From: Phytohabitans sp036906915
GTDB taxonomy: Bacteria; Actinomycetota; Actinomycetes; Mycobacteriales; Micromonosporaceae
DNA length: 13,582 nt
Direction of reading: 5' to 3'
Assembly: GCF_036906915.1 (NCBI RefSeq)
Contig: NZ_JBAKHX010000129.1
Span: forward strand, 1-13,582
Shown piece by piece: positions 7,199 through 13,536 of this stretch (the first letter of the stretch is position 1; each line of letters starts with the position of its first letter). Below the pieces are notes generated by a model. The model was not told the origin of the DNA. It saw only the letters and a list, made by a program, of their open reading frames with translations, and did not search any database. Made by a program: the position numbers and the translations under genes.

Positions 7199-7228
7199 GC
7201 TAGTTGGCGTTCGCTCCGCTCGCGCGGG
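7199..7228. repeat. 30-bp dispersed repeat, copy 2, intergenic
   Basis: This copy matches 1492-1521 at 29 of 30 bases in the same orientation. It starts 6 bases after the DUF4331 stop codon. Read on the minus strand it has an open frame encoding RERSERQL, a peptide I associate with spurious ends of many actinobacterial gene models, which would fit a dispersed element; I cannot verify that here. Confidence 0.85.
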
Positions 7229-7241
7229 TCATGCGCCCCTT

Positions 7242-7253
7242 GTGCCGCGGCAC
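7242..7253. repeat. Perfect 12-bp palindrome
   Basis: GTGCCGCGGCAC is its own reverse complement. It could be a protein-binding site or, as RNA, a 4-bp stem with a CGCG loop. It lies between the 30-bp repeat and the larger hairpin at 7259-7290, in the gap between the DUF4331 and TPR genes. Chance is possible at this GC content. Confidence 0.5.
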
Positions 7254-7258
7254 TCACC

Positions 7259-7290
7259 GGCGCGCCGCATCTCCCCGGGTGCGGCGCGCC
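7259..7290 (+). promoter_or_regulatory. Intercistronic hairpin just before the TPR gene
   Basis: GGCGCGCCGCA (7259-7269) pairs perfectly with TGCGGCGCGCC (7280-7290) across a 10-base loop. The stem has 10 GC pairs and one AT pair. It ends 10 bases before the GGAGG ribosome binding site (7301-7305) of the TPR gene and is followed by pyrimidines (CCTTCCCCTT), not a T-tract. It may stabilise or attenuate the transcript and set different expression levels for the DUF4331 gene and the two genes downstream. Partial termination is another possibility. Confidence 0.6.
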
Positions 7291-7311
7291 CCTTCCCCTT
7301 GGAGGTTTGCC

Positions 7312-8565
7312 ATGCGACGCCTGACCGTGGTCGCGCTCGCCGGTGTCGCCGCCCTCGCCGTCACCGTCACCGCTGGCGCGCTGGGACGCACCGAAGTGTC
7401 GGCACCCACAGTGGACACCGTCGCCGCCCCGGTGCCGGTCGACCCGATCGCCCGCGCCCAGGAACGCCTGAAGCTGGTGCCCGGCGACTGGAGCACGTGG
7501 GCGGCGCTCGCCGTCGCGTACGTCGAGCGCGGCCGGGTCACGGCGGACCCCACCAACTACCCGCGCGCCGAGGAGGCCGCCCGCCGCTCGCTGGAGCTGC
7601 GGCCGCGTGACAACGGCGACGCCCTCGTCGCACAGGGTGCGCTCGCCAACGCCCGACACGACTTCGCCGCCGCGCGCCGGTTCGCGCTCGACGCGGTGCG
7701 TATCAACGACTTCGACGCGGACGCCTACGCCGTGCTGGCGGACGCCGAGACGCAACTGGGCAACATGCCGGCCGCGACCGCTGCCGTGCAGCGCCTCCTG
7801 GACGTGCGGCCGGGCCTGTCCGCGTACGCCCGCGGCTCCTACGACCTGGAGCAACGCGGGCAGGTGGCGGAGGCGACCAGCCTGATGCGGCAGGCCCTCG
7901 AAGCCGCCAACAGCCCCGCCGGCATCGGCTTCTGCCGGGCACAGCTCGGCGACCTGGCCTGGCACGCCGGCGACCTGGCTGGCGCCTCCCGGCAGTACAC
8001 GGCCGGCCTCGCCGCCGACCCGACCAGCGTGGCGCTCCAGCGGGGCCGGGCCCGGGTCGCCGCCGCCGAGGGCCGGGTCGCCGCCGGGCTCGCCGACTAC
8101 GCGGACGTCGCCCGCCGCGCTCCCACGACCGAATACCTCATCGAGTACGCCGGGCTGCTGCACGCCGCCGGCAAGGCGACCGAGGCCCGGGCGCAGCTCG
8201 ACCTGGCGACGGCGGCTCACGCGCTGTACACCACCAGCGGCGGGACGGACGGGTTGGCCGGTTCCGGGCTCGCGCTCGCCAAGGGTGACCCGGCAGCGGC
8301 TGTCGCCGAGGCGCGCGCCGAGTGGAAGCGGCGGCAGCACGCCGACGTCGCCGACGCGCTCGCGTGGGCCCTGCACCACGCCGGGAAGGACGCCGAGGCG
8401 CTGCCATACGCCCACCGGGCCACCGGCACCGGTGCCCGCTCGGCCACGTACCTGCACCATCTCGGCGTCATCGAGCTGGCGCTCGGGCAGAGCGCCGCCG
8501 GCCAGGCCAACGTGGACGCCGCGCGGCGCACCAACCCGCACTTCGCTCTGGGAGTGATCCGATGA
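7312..8565 (+). CDS. Membrane-anchored tetratricopeptide repeat protein
   Basis: This 417-residue protein has an N-terminal hydrophobic segment (residues 4-23, after MRR) that is either a signal peptide or a membrane anchor, so the rest should lie outside the membrane. Residues 44-410 are almost wholly helix pairs of TPR type: WSTWAALAVAYVERG (60-74), YPRAEEAARRSLELRP (83-98), YAVLADAETQLGNMPAA (139-155), QLGDLAWHAGDLAGA (211-225), DALAWALHHAGKDAEALPYAHRA (348-370) and YLHHLGVIELALGQSAAG (380-397). TPR arrays usually bind peptides or scaffold complexes, so this is probably the assembly or partner protein of the cassette. The frame stays open to 7204, but the ATG at 7312 has GGAGG 6 bases upstream and opens the signal-like segment. 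The stop overlaps the transporter start as ATGA, so the two are coupled. Confidence 0.9.
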   Translation: MRRLTVVALAGVAALAVTVTAGALGRTEVSAPTVDTVAAPVPVDPIARAQERLKLVPGDWSTWAALAVAYVERGRVTADPTNYPRAEEAARRSLELRPRDNGDALVAQGALANARHDFAAARRFALDAVRINDFDADAYAVLADAETQLGNMPAATAAVQRLLDVRPGLSAYARGSYDLEQRGQVAEATSLMRQALEAANSPAGIGFCRAQLGDLAWHAGDLAGASRQYTAGLAADPTSVALQRGRARVAAAEGRVAAGLADYADVARRAPTTEYLIEYAGLLHAAGKATEARAQLDLATAAHALYTTSGGTDGLAGSGLALAKGDPAAAVAEARAEWKRRQHADVADALAWALHHAGKDAEALPYAHRATGTGARSATYLHHLGVIELALGQSAAGQANVDAARRTNPHFALGVIR

Positions 8566-9905
8566 CCCGCTGGCTTCTCCTCATTCCGGCCGCTGTCGTG
8601 GCGCTGTTCGCCCTACCGAGCACACCGGCAAGTGCTCACCCAGCCGGGAGTCTCTCCGTCAACCAGTACGTCGGGTTGACACTGCGACCGGACCGGGTCG
8701 AGGTGACGGCCGTGGTCGACTTCGCCGAGGTCCCCACCTTGCAGCAGAAGGAGCCGCCAGCCTGTGCGCCGCTCGCATCGTCCATCGTGCTCACTGTGGA
8801 CGGTCAGCGTCTGGCGTGGACGGTCGGCACCTCCGGCTTCGCGTACGCCGGCGGCGCGGCCGGCCTGCGCACGAGCCGGCTCACCTGTGCCCTCAGCGCC
8901 TCCGCGCAGCTCGGCAGGGATGTCGAGGTGACCGTGGCCAACAGCTACGCCGCCGATCGGGTCGGCTGGCGGGAGATGACCGCCGTGGGCGAGGGCGTGC
9001 GCCTTGTCGATTCCCCGCTGCCGACCACGAGCGTCAGCGACGAACTGCGCACGTACCCGGCTGACCCGCTGGCGTCGGCGCCGGACGTCCGGTCGGCAAC
9101 GCTGAAGGTGGTGCCCGGTGACGGTACGGCCGAATCCGGCGCGGCGGCCGAGCGGCCCGACGACGGCCTGTTGGCCCGCTGGGCCGCGGCGCTGGAGCGC
9201 CGTTTCCAGGAGCTGGCCGGCGGACCGCGACTGACGCCGGCGGTCGGCCTGCTGGCGGTGCTGCTGGCGCTCGTGCTCGGCGCCGGCCACGCCGCGCTGC
9301 CGGGGCACGGCAAGACGGTGCTGGCCGCGTACGCCGCCGCGGAGCGCCGCCGCATCCGGGACGCCCTCACCGTCGGGGCGACCGTGACGCTGACACACAC
9401 CGGCGGCGTCCTGATCGTGGGCCTGCTCCTCAGCACGTCGAGCGCGCTCGCGGGTGAACGGCTCCTCGGATACCTGGGGATCGTCAGTGGAGCCGTCGTG
9501 GTGGCGGTCGGTGCCGGCATGATCGTGGGAGCCCGCCGGCACCGGCACCATCACCATGGCCACGGTCATCATCACCACCATCATGGGCGGCTGGGCCTCG
9601 CGGGCATCGGGATCGCGGGTGGGCTCGTGCCCAGCCCGTCGGCCATCGTGGTGCTGCTGGCCGCGATCGGGCTCGGGCGCACGTGGTTCGGTGTCCTGCT
9701 GGTGCTCGCGTACGGGATTGGCATGGCCGGCACGCTGACAGCGGCCGGGATCGCGCTCGTGGCGCTGCACCGCCGCCTGGGCCGGATGCCGACGCCGCCG
9801 CGCCTCACCCGCCGCCTTTCCCGCGCCGCGCCGGCCGGCACCGCCGCCCTGGTCATGGTCGTCGGCGTGGGCGTGGCCGCGCGTGCGGCCGCAGGGGTCT
9901 TCTAA
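8562..9905 (+). CDS. NicO-family nickel/cobalt transporter with extracytoplasmic N-domain
   Basis: This 447-residue membrane protein resembles the NicO (RcnA-like) nickel/cobalt transporters. A signal peptide ends near ASA-HP (residues 23-27). An extracytoplasmic domain of about 180 residues follows, and then six predicted membrane helices (about 226-243, 268-290, 302-322, 346-368, 373-398 and 424-444). The metal signature is GHAALPGHGKT (242-252) in helix I, with His243 and His249, as in RcnA-like proteins, followed by TLTHTGGVLIVG (276-287) in helix II. Between helices III and IV lies a loop (327-341) with 11 His in 15 residues, a likely metal-binding region. The family GGL-x-P motif is present as GGLVPSPS. 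Whether it imports or exports metal cannot be read from the sequence. The ATG overlaps the TPR stop, with GGGAG 7 bases upstream. Other DUF4331 and TPR neighbours suggest one envelope complex. Confidence 0.88.
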   Translation: MTRWLLLIPAAVVALFALPSTPASAHPAGSLSVNQYVGLTLRPDRVEVTAVVDFAEVPTLQQKEPPACAPLASSIVLTVDGQRLAWTVGTSGFAYAGGAAGLRTSRLTCALSASAQLGRDVEVTVANSYAADRVGWREMTAVGEGVRLVDSPLPTTSVSDELRTYPADPLASAPDVRSATLKVVPGDGTAESGAAAERPDDGLLARWAAALERRFQELAGGPRLTPAVGLLAVLLALVLGAGHAALPGHGKTVLAAYAAAERRRIRDALTVGATVTLTHTGGVLIVGLLLSTSSALAGERLLGYLGIVSGAVVVAVGAGMIVGARRHRHHHHGHGHHHHHHGRLGLAGIGIAGGLVPSPSAIVVLLAAIGLGRTWFGVLLVLAYGIGMAGTLTAAGIALVALHRRLGRMPTPPRLTRRLSRAAPAGTAALVMVVGVGVAARAAAGVF

Positions 9906-9956
9906 ATCGGCTCAGGCACCCGTGACCAGGCATAGGATGGCGCCTGGAAGGGGGCC

Positions 9957-10340
9957 ATGATGAGCGGTAAGGTCGTCCACTTCGAGATCCCCGCAGACAA
10001 CGTCGAGCGGGCGCAGTCCTTCTACCGTGAAGCGTTCGGCTGGCAGATCACGCCCATGCCGGAGATGGAGTACACGATCGTCAACACGGTGCCCACCGCC
10101 GACGACGGCATACCGACCGAGCCCGGCGCGATCAACGGTGGCCTGTTCGAACGCAAGCCGCCCTTCAGCGGGCCGGTGCTCACCATCGACGTCAGCGACA
10201 TCGACGAGGCGCTCGCCCACGTCGAGAAGGCGGGCGGCAAGGTGGTCGCGGGCCGCCAGACGGTGGGCGAGATGGGCTACGTCGGATACTTCAGCGATAC
10301 CGAGGGCAACATCGTCGGTGTATGGCAGAACGCCTCCTGA
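9957..10340 (+). CDS. VOC family (glyoxalase/bleomycin-resistance fold) protein
   Basis: This 127-residue cytoplasmic protein has the vicinal-oxygen-chelate fold, built from two beta-alpha-beta-beta-beta modules. Module one is KVVHFEIPADNVERAQSFY (residues 5-23) with FGWQI; module two is VLTIDVSDIDEALAHVEKAGGKVV (74-97), ending GYFSDTEGNIVGVWQ (110-124). His8 and Glu116 sit where metal ligands are found in many members. The substrate cannot be told from the sequence; members range from glyoxalases and dioxygenases to resistance proteins. Two in-frame ATGs (9957 and 9960) follow GGAAGGGGG, and either can be the start. TAGGAT at 9933-9938 could be a -10 box, but no good -35 accompanies it. The gene is 51 bases after the transporter and 31 bases before the monooxygenase, which seems to have its own promoter. 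Confidence 0.88.
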   Translation: MMSGKVVHFEIPADNVERAQSFYREAFGWQITPMPEMEYTIVNTVPTADDGIPTEPGAINGGLFERKPPFSGPVLTIDVSDIDEALAHVEKAGGKVVAGRQTVGEMGYVGYFSDTEGNIVGVWQNAS

Positions 10341-10365
10341 CGCCAAGCGTACTCAGTGGTAACTT
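10337..10365 (+). promoter_or_regulatory. Putative leaderless promoter of the monooxygenase operon
   Basis: CTGACG (10337-10342) and TAACTT (10360-10365) are separated by exactly 17 bases and fit sigma70-type -35 and -10 boxes. The -10 box ends 6 bases before the ATG at 10372, so transcription would begin at or next to the A of the start codon. No ribosome binding site is seen upstream, which agrees with leaderless translation, common in actinobacteria. The -35 box overlaps the stop codon of the VOC gene. Confidence 0.55.
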
Positions 10366-10371
10366 GACCGG

Positions 10372-11826
10372 ATGGCGACGGCCACCCACGTCCGTATCGC
10401 AATCCTCGGCGCCGGTTTCGGGGGAATCGGCGCCGCCATCCGGCTGCGACAGCAGGGCTACGACGACTTCGTGATCCTCGATCGCGGCGACGATGTCGGC
10501 GGCACCTGGCGCGACAACACCTACCCCGGCTGCGCCTGCGACGTGCCCTCGCACATGTACTCGTTCTCGTTCCGCCCCAACCCGGAGTGGAGCCGCAGCT
10601 TCTCGCCCCAGCCCGAGATCTGGGAGTACCTGCGGCGATGCGTGGACGAGCACGGCCTGGAGCGGCACCTGCGGCTGCGCCACGAGGTGTCCTCCGCTTC
10701 CTGGGACGGCCAGTGGGTCGTGGAGACGTCGGGTGGGACCTACCGGTGCGACGTGCTGATCGTCGCCGCCGGGCCGCTCACCGAGCCGGCGCTGCCGAAG
10801 CTGCCCGGCTTGGAGACCTTCGCGGGCGAGGTCTTCCACTCCGCGCGCTGGAACCATGGATACGACCTGCGCGGGCGCCAGGTGGCGGTGGTGGGCACCG
10901 GCGCGTCGGCGATCCAGTTCGTGCCGGAGATCGCGCCCGTGGTCGAGCGAATGCACGTCTTCCAGCGCACGCCCCCCTGGGTCCTGTCGCGCGTCGACCG
11001 GCCCATCAGCCGCCTGGAGCGGCGGCTCTTCCGAGCGGTCCCACCCGCCCAGCGCCTCATTCGGACCGCCATCTACTGGGCCCGTGAGGCGCAGGGCACC
11101 GGCTTCCTGTACCCGGTGGTGATGCGCTTCGGCCAGGGCATGGCCCGCCGGCACCTGCGCAAGTCGATCGCCGACCCGGCGCTGCGCGCCAAGCTCACGC
11201 CCGCGTACACGATGGGGTGCAAGCGGGTGCTTCTGTCCAACACGTACTACCCGGCCCTCACCCGGGACAACGTCGAGCTGGTCACCGACGCCATCACGGA
11301 GGTGCGGCCCGACGCGGTGGTCACCGCCGACGGCACCGCACGCCCCGTCGACACGATCATCTTTGGTACCGGGTTCCACGTGACGGACGCACCGGTGGCC
11401 CAGCTCATTCGCGGGCGTGGCGGGCGCACGCTCGCCGAGACGTGGGGCGGCTCGATGCGGGCGTACCTGGGCACCACCGTCACCGGCTTCCCCAACCTGT
11501 TCATCCTGCTCGGCCCGAACACCGGCCTGGGACACAACTCGGTCGTCTTCATGATCGAGGCGCAGCTCAACCACATCCTCAAGGCGCTGCGCCACCTCGA
11601 CCGGCACGGCATCTCCGCGATCGAGCCGACGCCCCAGGCACAGCAGGCGTTCGTGTCCACGGTGGACCGCAAGATGACCGGCACCGTGTGGCTCCGGGGC
11701 GGCTGCCGAAGCTGGTATCTCGACACCAACGGCCGCAACTCGACGATCTGGCCCGGATACAGCTGGACGTTCCGGATGCGGACCCGGCGCTTCGACCCGG
11801 CGGACTACCAGGCGGTGACCTCATGA
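10372..11826 (+). CDS. Baeyer-Villiger-type flavin-containing monooxygenase
   Basis: This 484-residue FAD- and NADPH-dependent monooxygenase is expected to insert one oxygen atom into a ketone, giving an ester or lactone, in the cytoplasm. The FAD-binding Rossmann motif GAGFGG is at residues 13-18. The group-typical GGTWRDNTYPGCACDVPSHMY block is at 43-63. The fingerprint FAGEVFHSARW (150-160) fits FxGxxxHxxxW, but the next residue is Asn rather than the usual Pro or Asp. The NADPH-binding Rossmann motif GTGASA is at 175-180. Near the C-terminus are IIFGTGFHVTDAPV and LLGPNTGLGHNS. Length suits the class of about 490-residue enzymes that includes mycobacterial MymA and EthA. It is the first gene of an operon; its stop overlaps the dehydrogenase start as ATGA. 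The substrate is unknown. Confidence 0.93.
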   Translation: MATATHVRIAILGAGFGGIGAAIRLRQQGYDDFVILDRGDDVGGTWRDNTYPGCACDVPSHMYSFSFRPNPEWSRSFSPQPEIWEYLRRCVDEHGLERHLRLRHEVSSASWDGQWVVETSGGTYRCDVLIVAAGPLTEPALPKLPGLETFAGEVFHSARWNHGYDLRGRQVAVVGTGASAIQFVPEIAPVVERMHVFQRTPPWVLSRVDRPISRLERRLFRAVPPAQRLIRTAIYWAREAQGTGFLYPVVMRFGQGMARRHLRKSIADPALRAKLTPAYTMGCKRVLLSNTYYPALTRDNVELVTDAITEVRPDAVVTADGTARPVDTIIFGTGFHVTDAPVAQLIRGRGGRTLAETWGGSMRAYLGTTVTGFPNLFILLGPNTGLGHNSVVFMIEAQLNHILKALRHLDRHGISAIEPTPQAQQAFVSTVDRKMTGTVWLRGGCRSWYLDTNGRNSTIWPGYSWTFRMRTRRFDPADYQAVTS

Positions 11827-12677
11827 ACGCACCCCACAAGCAGTCCCTCGCTGGCAAGGTCGTCTTCGTGACGGGTGCCGCCCGCGGCATCGGCGAGCAC
11901 ACGGCACGCTTGGCCGCGGCGCGCGGCGCGAAGGTGGCGCTCGCCGGACTGGAGCCGTCGCTGCTCGCGCCGCTGGCCGACTCGCTCGGCGGCGCGTGGT
12001 TCGAGTGCGACGTCACCGACCAGGCGGCGCTGTCACAGGCCGTCGCGGGCACGGTCGAGCGGTTCGGCGGGATCGACGCGGTGGTCGCCAACGCCGGCAT
12101 CGCGCCGCGCGGCACGGTCGTGGTCGGCGACGTGGAGGGCCTGGTCCGCACCGTCGAGGTCAACCTGATCGGCGTCATGCGCACCATCAGCGCCACCATC
12201 CCGCACGTACTCGCCAGCCGCGGGTACTACCTGCTGGTGTCGTCGGCGGCGGCGTTCAGCGCGCTGCCCGGCATGTCCGCGTACTGCGCGTCGAAGGCGG
12301 GCGTCGAGCAGTACGGCAACGTGATGCGGCTGGAGCTTGCCCACCGGGGCGTGGCGGTGGGCACGGCACACATGTCGTTCGTCGACACCGACATGACCCG
12401 TATGGCCCAGGCCGACCTGCCGTCGTTCGGCGCGATGCTGCCCAGGCTGCCCAGGCCACTCGCGCGGTTCACCCCGGTGGAGGTGTGCGCGCGGGCCTTC
12501 GTCGACGCGATCGAGCGGCGCAAGCGCAAGGTGTACGTGCCGCGGACGATGGCAGGCGTGCAGGCACTGCGCACGGTGATGTTGAGCCCGCTGTCCGACT
12601 TCCTCATCGGACGAGGCGCACGGACCGCCGTGCCCCAACTGGAAGACGAGGTCCGAGCGCTCGGAGGCCCGCGTTGA
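11823..12677 (+). CDS. Short-chain dehydrogenase/reductase (SDR)
   Basis: This 284-residue classical-type SDR is an NAD(P)-dependent alcohol or ketone oxidoreductase. The cofactor motif TGAARGIG is at residues 17-24, the adenine-contact DV at 63-64, NAG at 90-92, and the catalytic tetrad is Asn114, Ser141, Tyr154 and Lys158 (YCASK). The residue after the second beta strand is Gly-Leu-Glu (42-44), so the choice between NAD and NADP is not clear. A C-terminal extension of about 60 residues beyond the core (FTPVEVCARAFVDAIERRKRKVYVPRT) is typical of mycobacterial SadH-like enzymes. In the operon it would oxidise an alcohol to the ketone used by the monooxygenase, or act in the reverse sense on products. 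Both its ends overlap neighbours by 4 bases. Confidence 0.93.
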   Translation: MNAPHKQSLAGKVVFVTGAARGIGEHTARLAAARGAKVALAGLEPSLLAPLADSLGGAWFECDVTDQAALSQAVAGTVERFGGIDAVVANAGIAPRGTVVVGDVEGLVRTVEVNLIGVMRTISATIPHVLASRGYYLLVSSAAAFSALPGMSAYCASKAGVEQYGNVMRLELAHRGVAVGTAHMSFVDTDMTRMAQADLPSFGAMLPRLPRPLARFTPVEVCARAFVDAIERRKRKVYVPRTMAGVQALRTVMLSPLSDFLIGRGARTAVPQLEDEVRALGGPR

Positions 12678-13465
12678 CGACCACGGTCGTTTATGAGCGC
12701 CGCGGCGCCGGCGAGCCGCTCATCCTCCTGCACGGCATCGGGCACCACTGGCGCGCCTGGTCGCCGGTGCTCGACCGGCTGGCCGCCGCGCACGACGTGA
12801 TCGCCGTCGACCTGCCCGGCTTCGGCGCCTCACCGCTCCCCGCCGCCGGCGCGCCCGCGACGATGGCCGAGGCGGTGGCCGGAATCGCCGAGTTCATCGA
12901 GGATCTGGGCATCGAGCGGCCGCACGTGGCCGGCAACAGCCTCGGCGGCGCGATCGCACTGGAGCTGGCCGCCGCCGGGGTGGCGGCCTCGGCGACCGCG
13001 CTGTGCCCGGCCGGTTTCTGCAGCCGGCGCGAGCTGCGCTGGGCGATCAGCGTGCTCGCGGCGCACCGGCTCGCGACCAGGCTGCCAGAGCCGGTACTGA
13101 GAACGGTGCTGCGCTCGTCGCTGGTGCGCTCGATGTCGTACGGGATGATCTGCGCCCATCCCGACCGGCTCACGCCGGAGGAGGCCCTCGTCGACGCGCT
13201 CGCTTTGCGGGGCGGGCGGGCGTTCGCGGCGGTGGCCCGGGCCGGGCGCGGGTACGCCTTCCAGGGCGCGCCGACGGTGCCCGTCACGGTGGCCTGGAGC
13301 ACCGGCGACCGCGTCCTGCCCTACCGCCAGGCCGCGGTAGCCCGCCGAATCCTCCCCAACGCCCGACACGTCGACCTTCCAGGCTGCGGCCACGTCCCGA
13401 TGCGCGACAACCCCGAGTTGGTCGCGGACACGATCCTCTCCACGACCAGCGCCCACTCCCACTGA
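12674..13465 (+). CDS. Alpha/beta-fold hydrolase (probable esterase/lactonase)
   Basis: This 263-residue alpha/beta hydrolase carries a full catalytic triad: nucleophile Ser89 in GNSLGG (87-92), acid Asp212 in STGDRVLP (209-216) and His240 in GCGHVP (237-242). The oxyanion region is LLHGIGHHW (18-26), and DLPGFGAS (46-53) is typical of the family. The lid region (about 115-190) is variable and gives no substrate hint. The start is an unusual TTG at 12674, which overlaps the dehydrogenase stop as TTGA and has GGAGG exactly 6 bases upstream. The frame extends far upstream but only antiparallel to good coding in the dehydrogenase frame, so earlier starts are rejected. After a Baeyer-Villiger enzyme such a hydrolase would cleave the ester or lactone product. 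No signal peptide is seen. Confidence 0.9.
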   Translation: MTTTVVYERRGAGEPLILLHGIGHHWRAWSPVLDRLAAAHDVIAVDLPGFGASPLPAAGAPATMAEAVAGIAEFIEDLGIERPHVAGNSLGGAIALELAAAGVAASATALCPAGFCSRRELRWAISVLAAHRLATRLPEPVLRTVLRSSLVRSMSYGMICAHPDRLTPEEALVDALALRGGRAFAAVARAGRGYAFQGAPTVPVTVAWSTGDRVLPYRQAAVARRILPNARHVDLPGCGHVPMRDNPELVADTILSTTSAHSH

Positions 13466-13489
13466 ATCCAGGCCGCAGGCCAAAGCGGG

Positions 13490-13508
13490 CGGCGACAGCC
13501 GGTCGCCG
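13490..13508 (+). terminator. Possible hairpin after the monooxygenase operon
   Basis: CGGCGAC (13490-13496) pairs with GTCGCCG (13502-13508) around the 5-base loop AGCCG, beginning 24 bases after the hydrolase stop. There is no T-tract, so it is at best a weak or Rho-assisted terminator. It lies upstream of a well-formed ribosome binding site for the next gene, so transcription may simply continue. Confidence 0.35.
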
Positions 13509-13536
13509 ACGGCGGGCGGCGATCAAGGAGATCCGC

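Noticed and set aside
7204..7311. TTG start at 7204 for the TPR protein
   Set aside because: The added residues translate the 30-bp repeat and hairpin and would bury the signal-like segment. GGAGG and ATG at 7312 are far better.
9541..9584. CAT/CAC-rich stretch considered as a microsatellite or short-repeat array
   Set aside because: It is the in-frame His-rich loop of the NicO transporter; the codons are mixed and there is no spacer-repeat pattern.
7189..9770. Long minus-strand open frames (7189-8541 and 8613-9770) opposite the TPR and NicO genes
   Set aside because: Both are shadows of well-supported plus-strand genes and show no domain signatures. The RERSERQL end of the first comes from the 30-bp repeat.
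10291..11607. Minus-strand open frame of 438 codons opposite the monooxygenase
   Set aside because: Antisense shadow of a gene with clear FAD and NADPH motifs; no recognisable domain or convincing ribosome binding site.
11996..12673. Upstream extension of the alpha/beta hydrolase frame to 11996
   Set aside because: It overlaps the dehydrogenase gene in another frame with Arg/Gly-rich low-complexity sequence. Family homology starts at about 12674.
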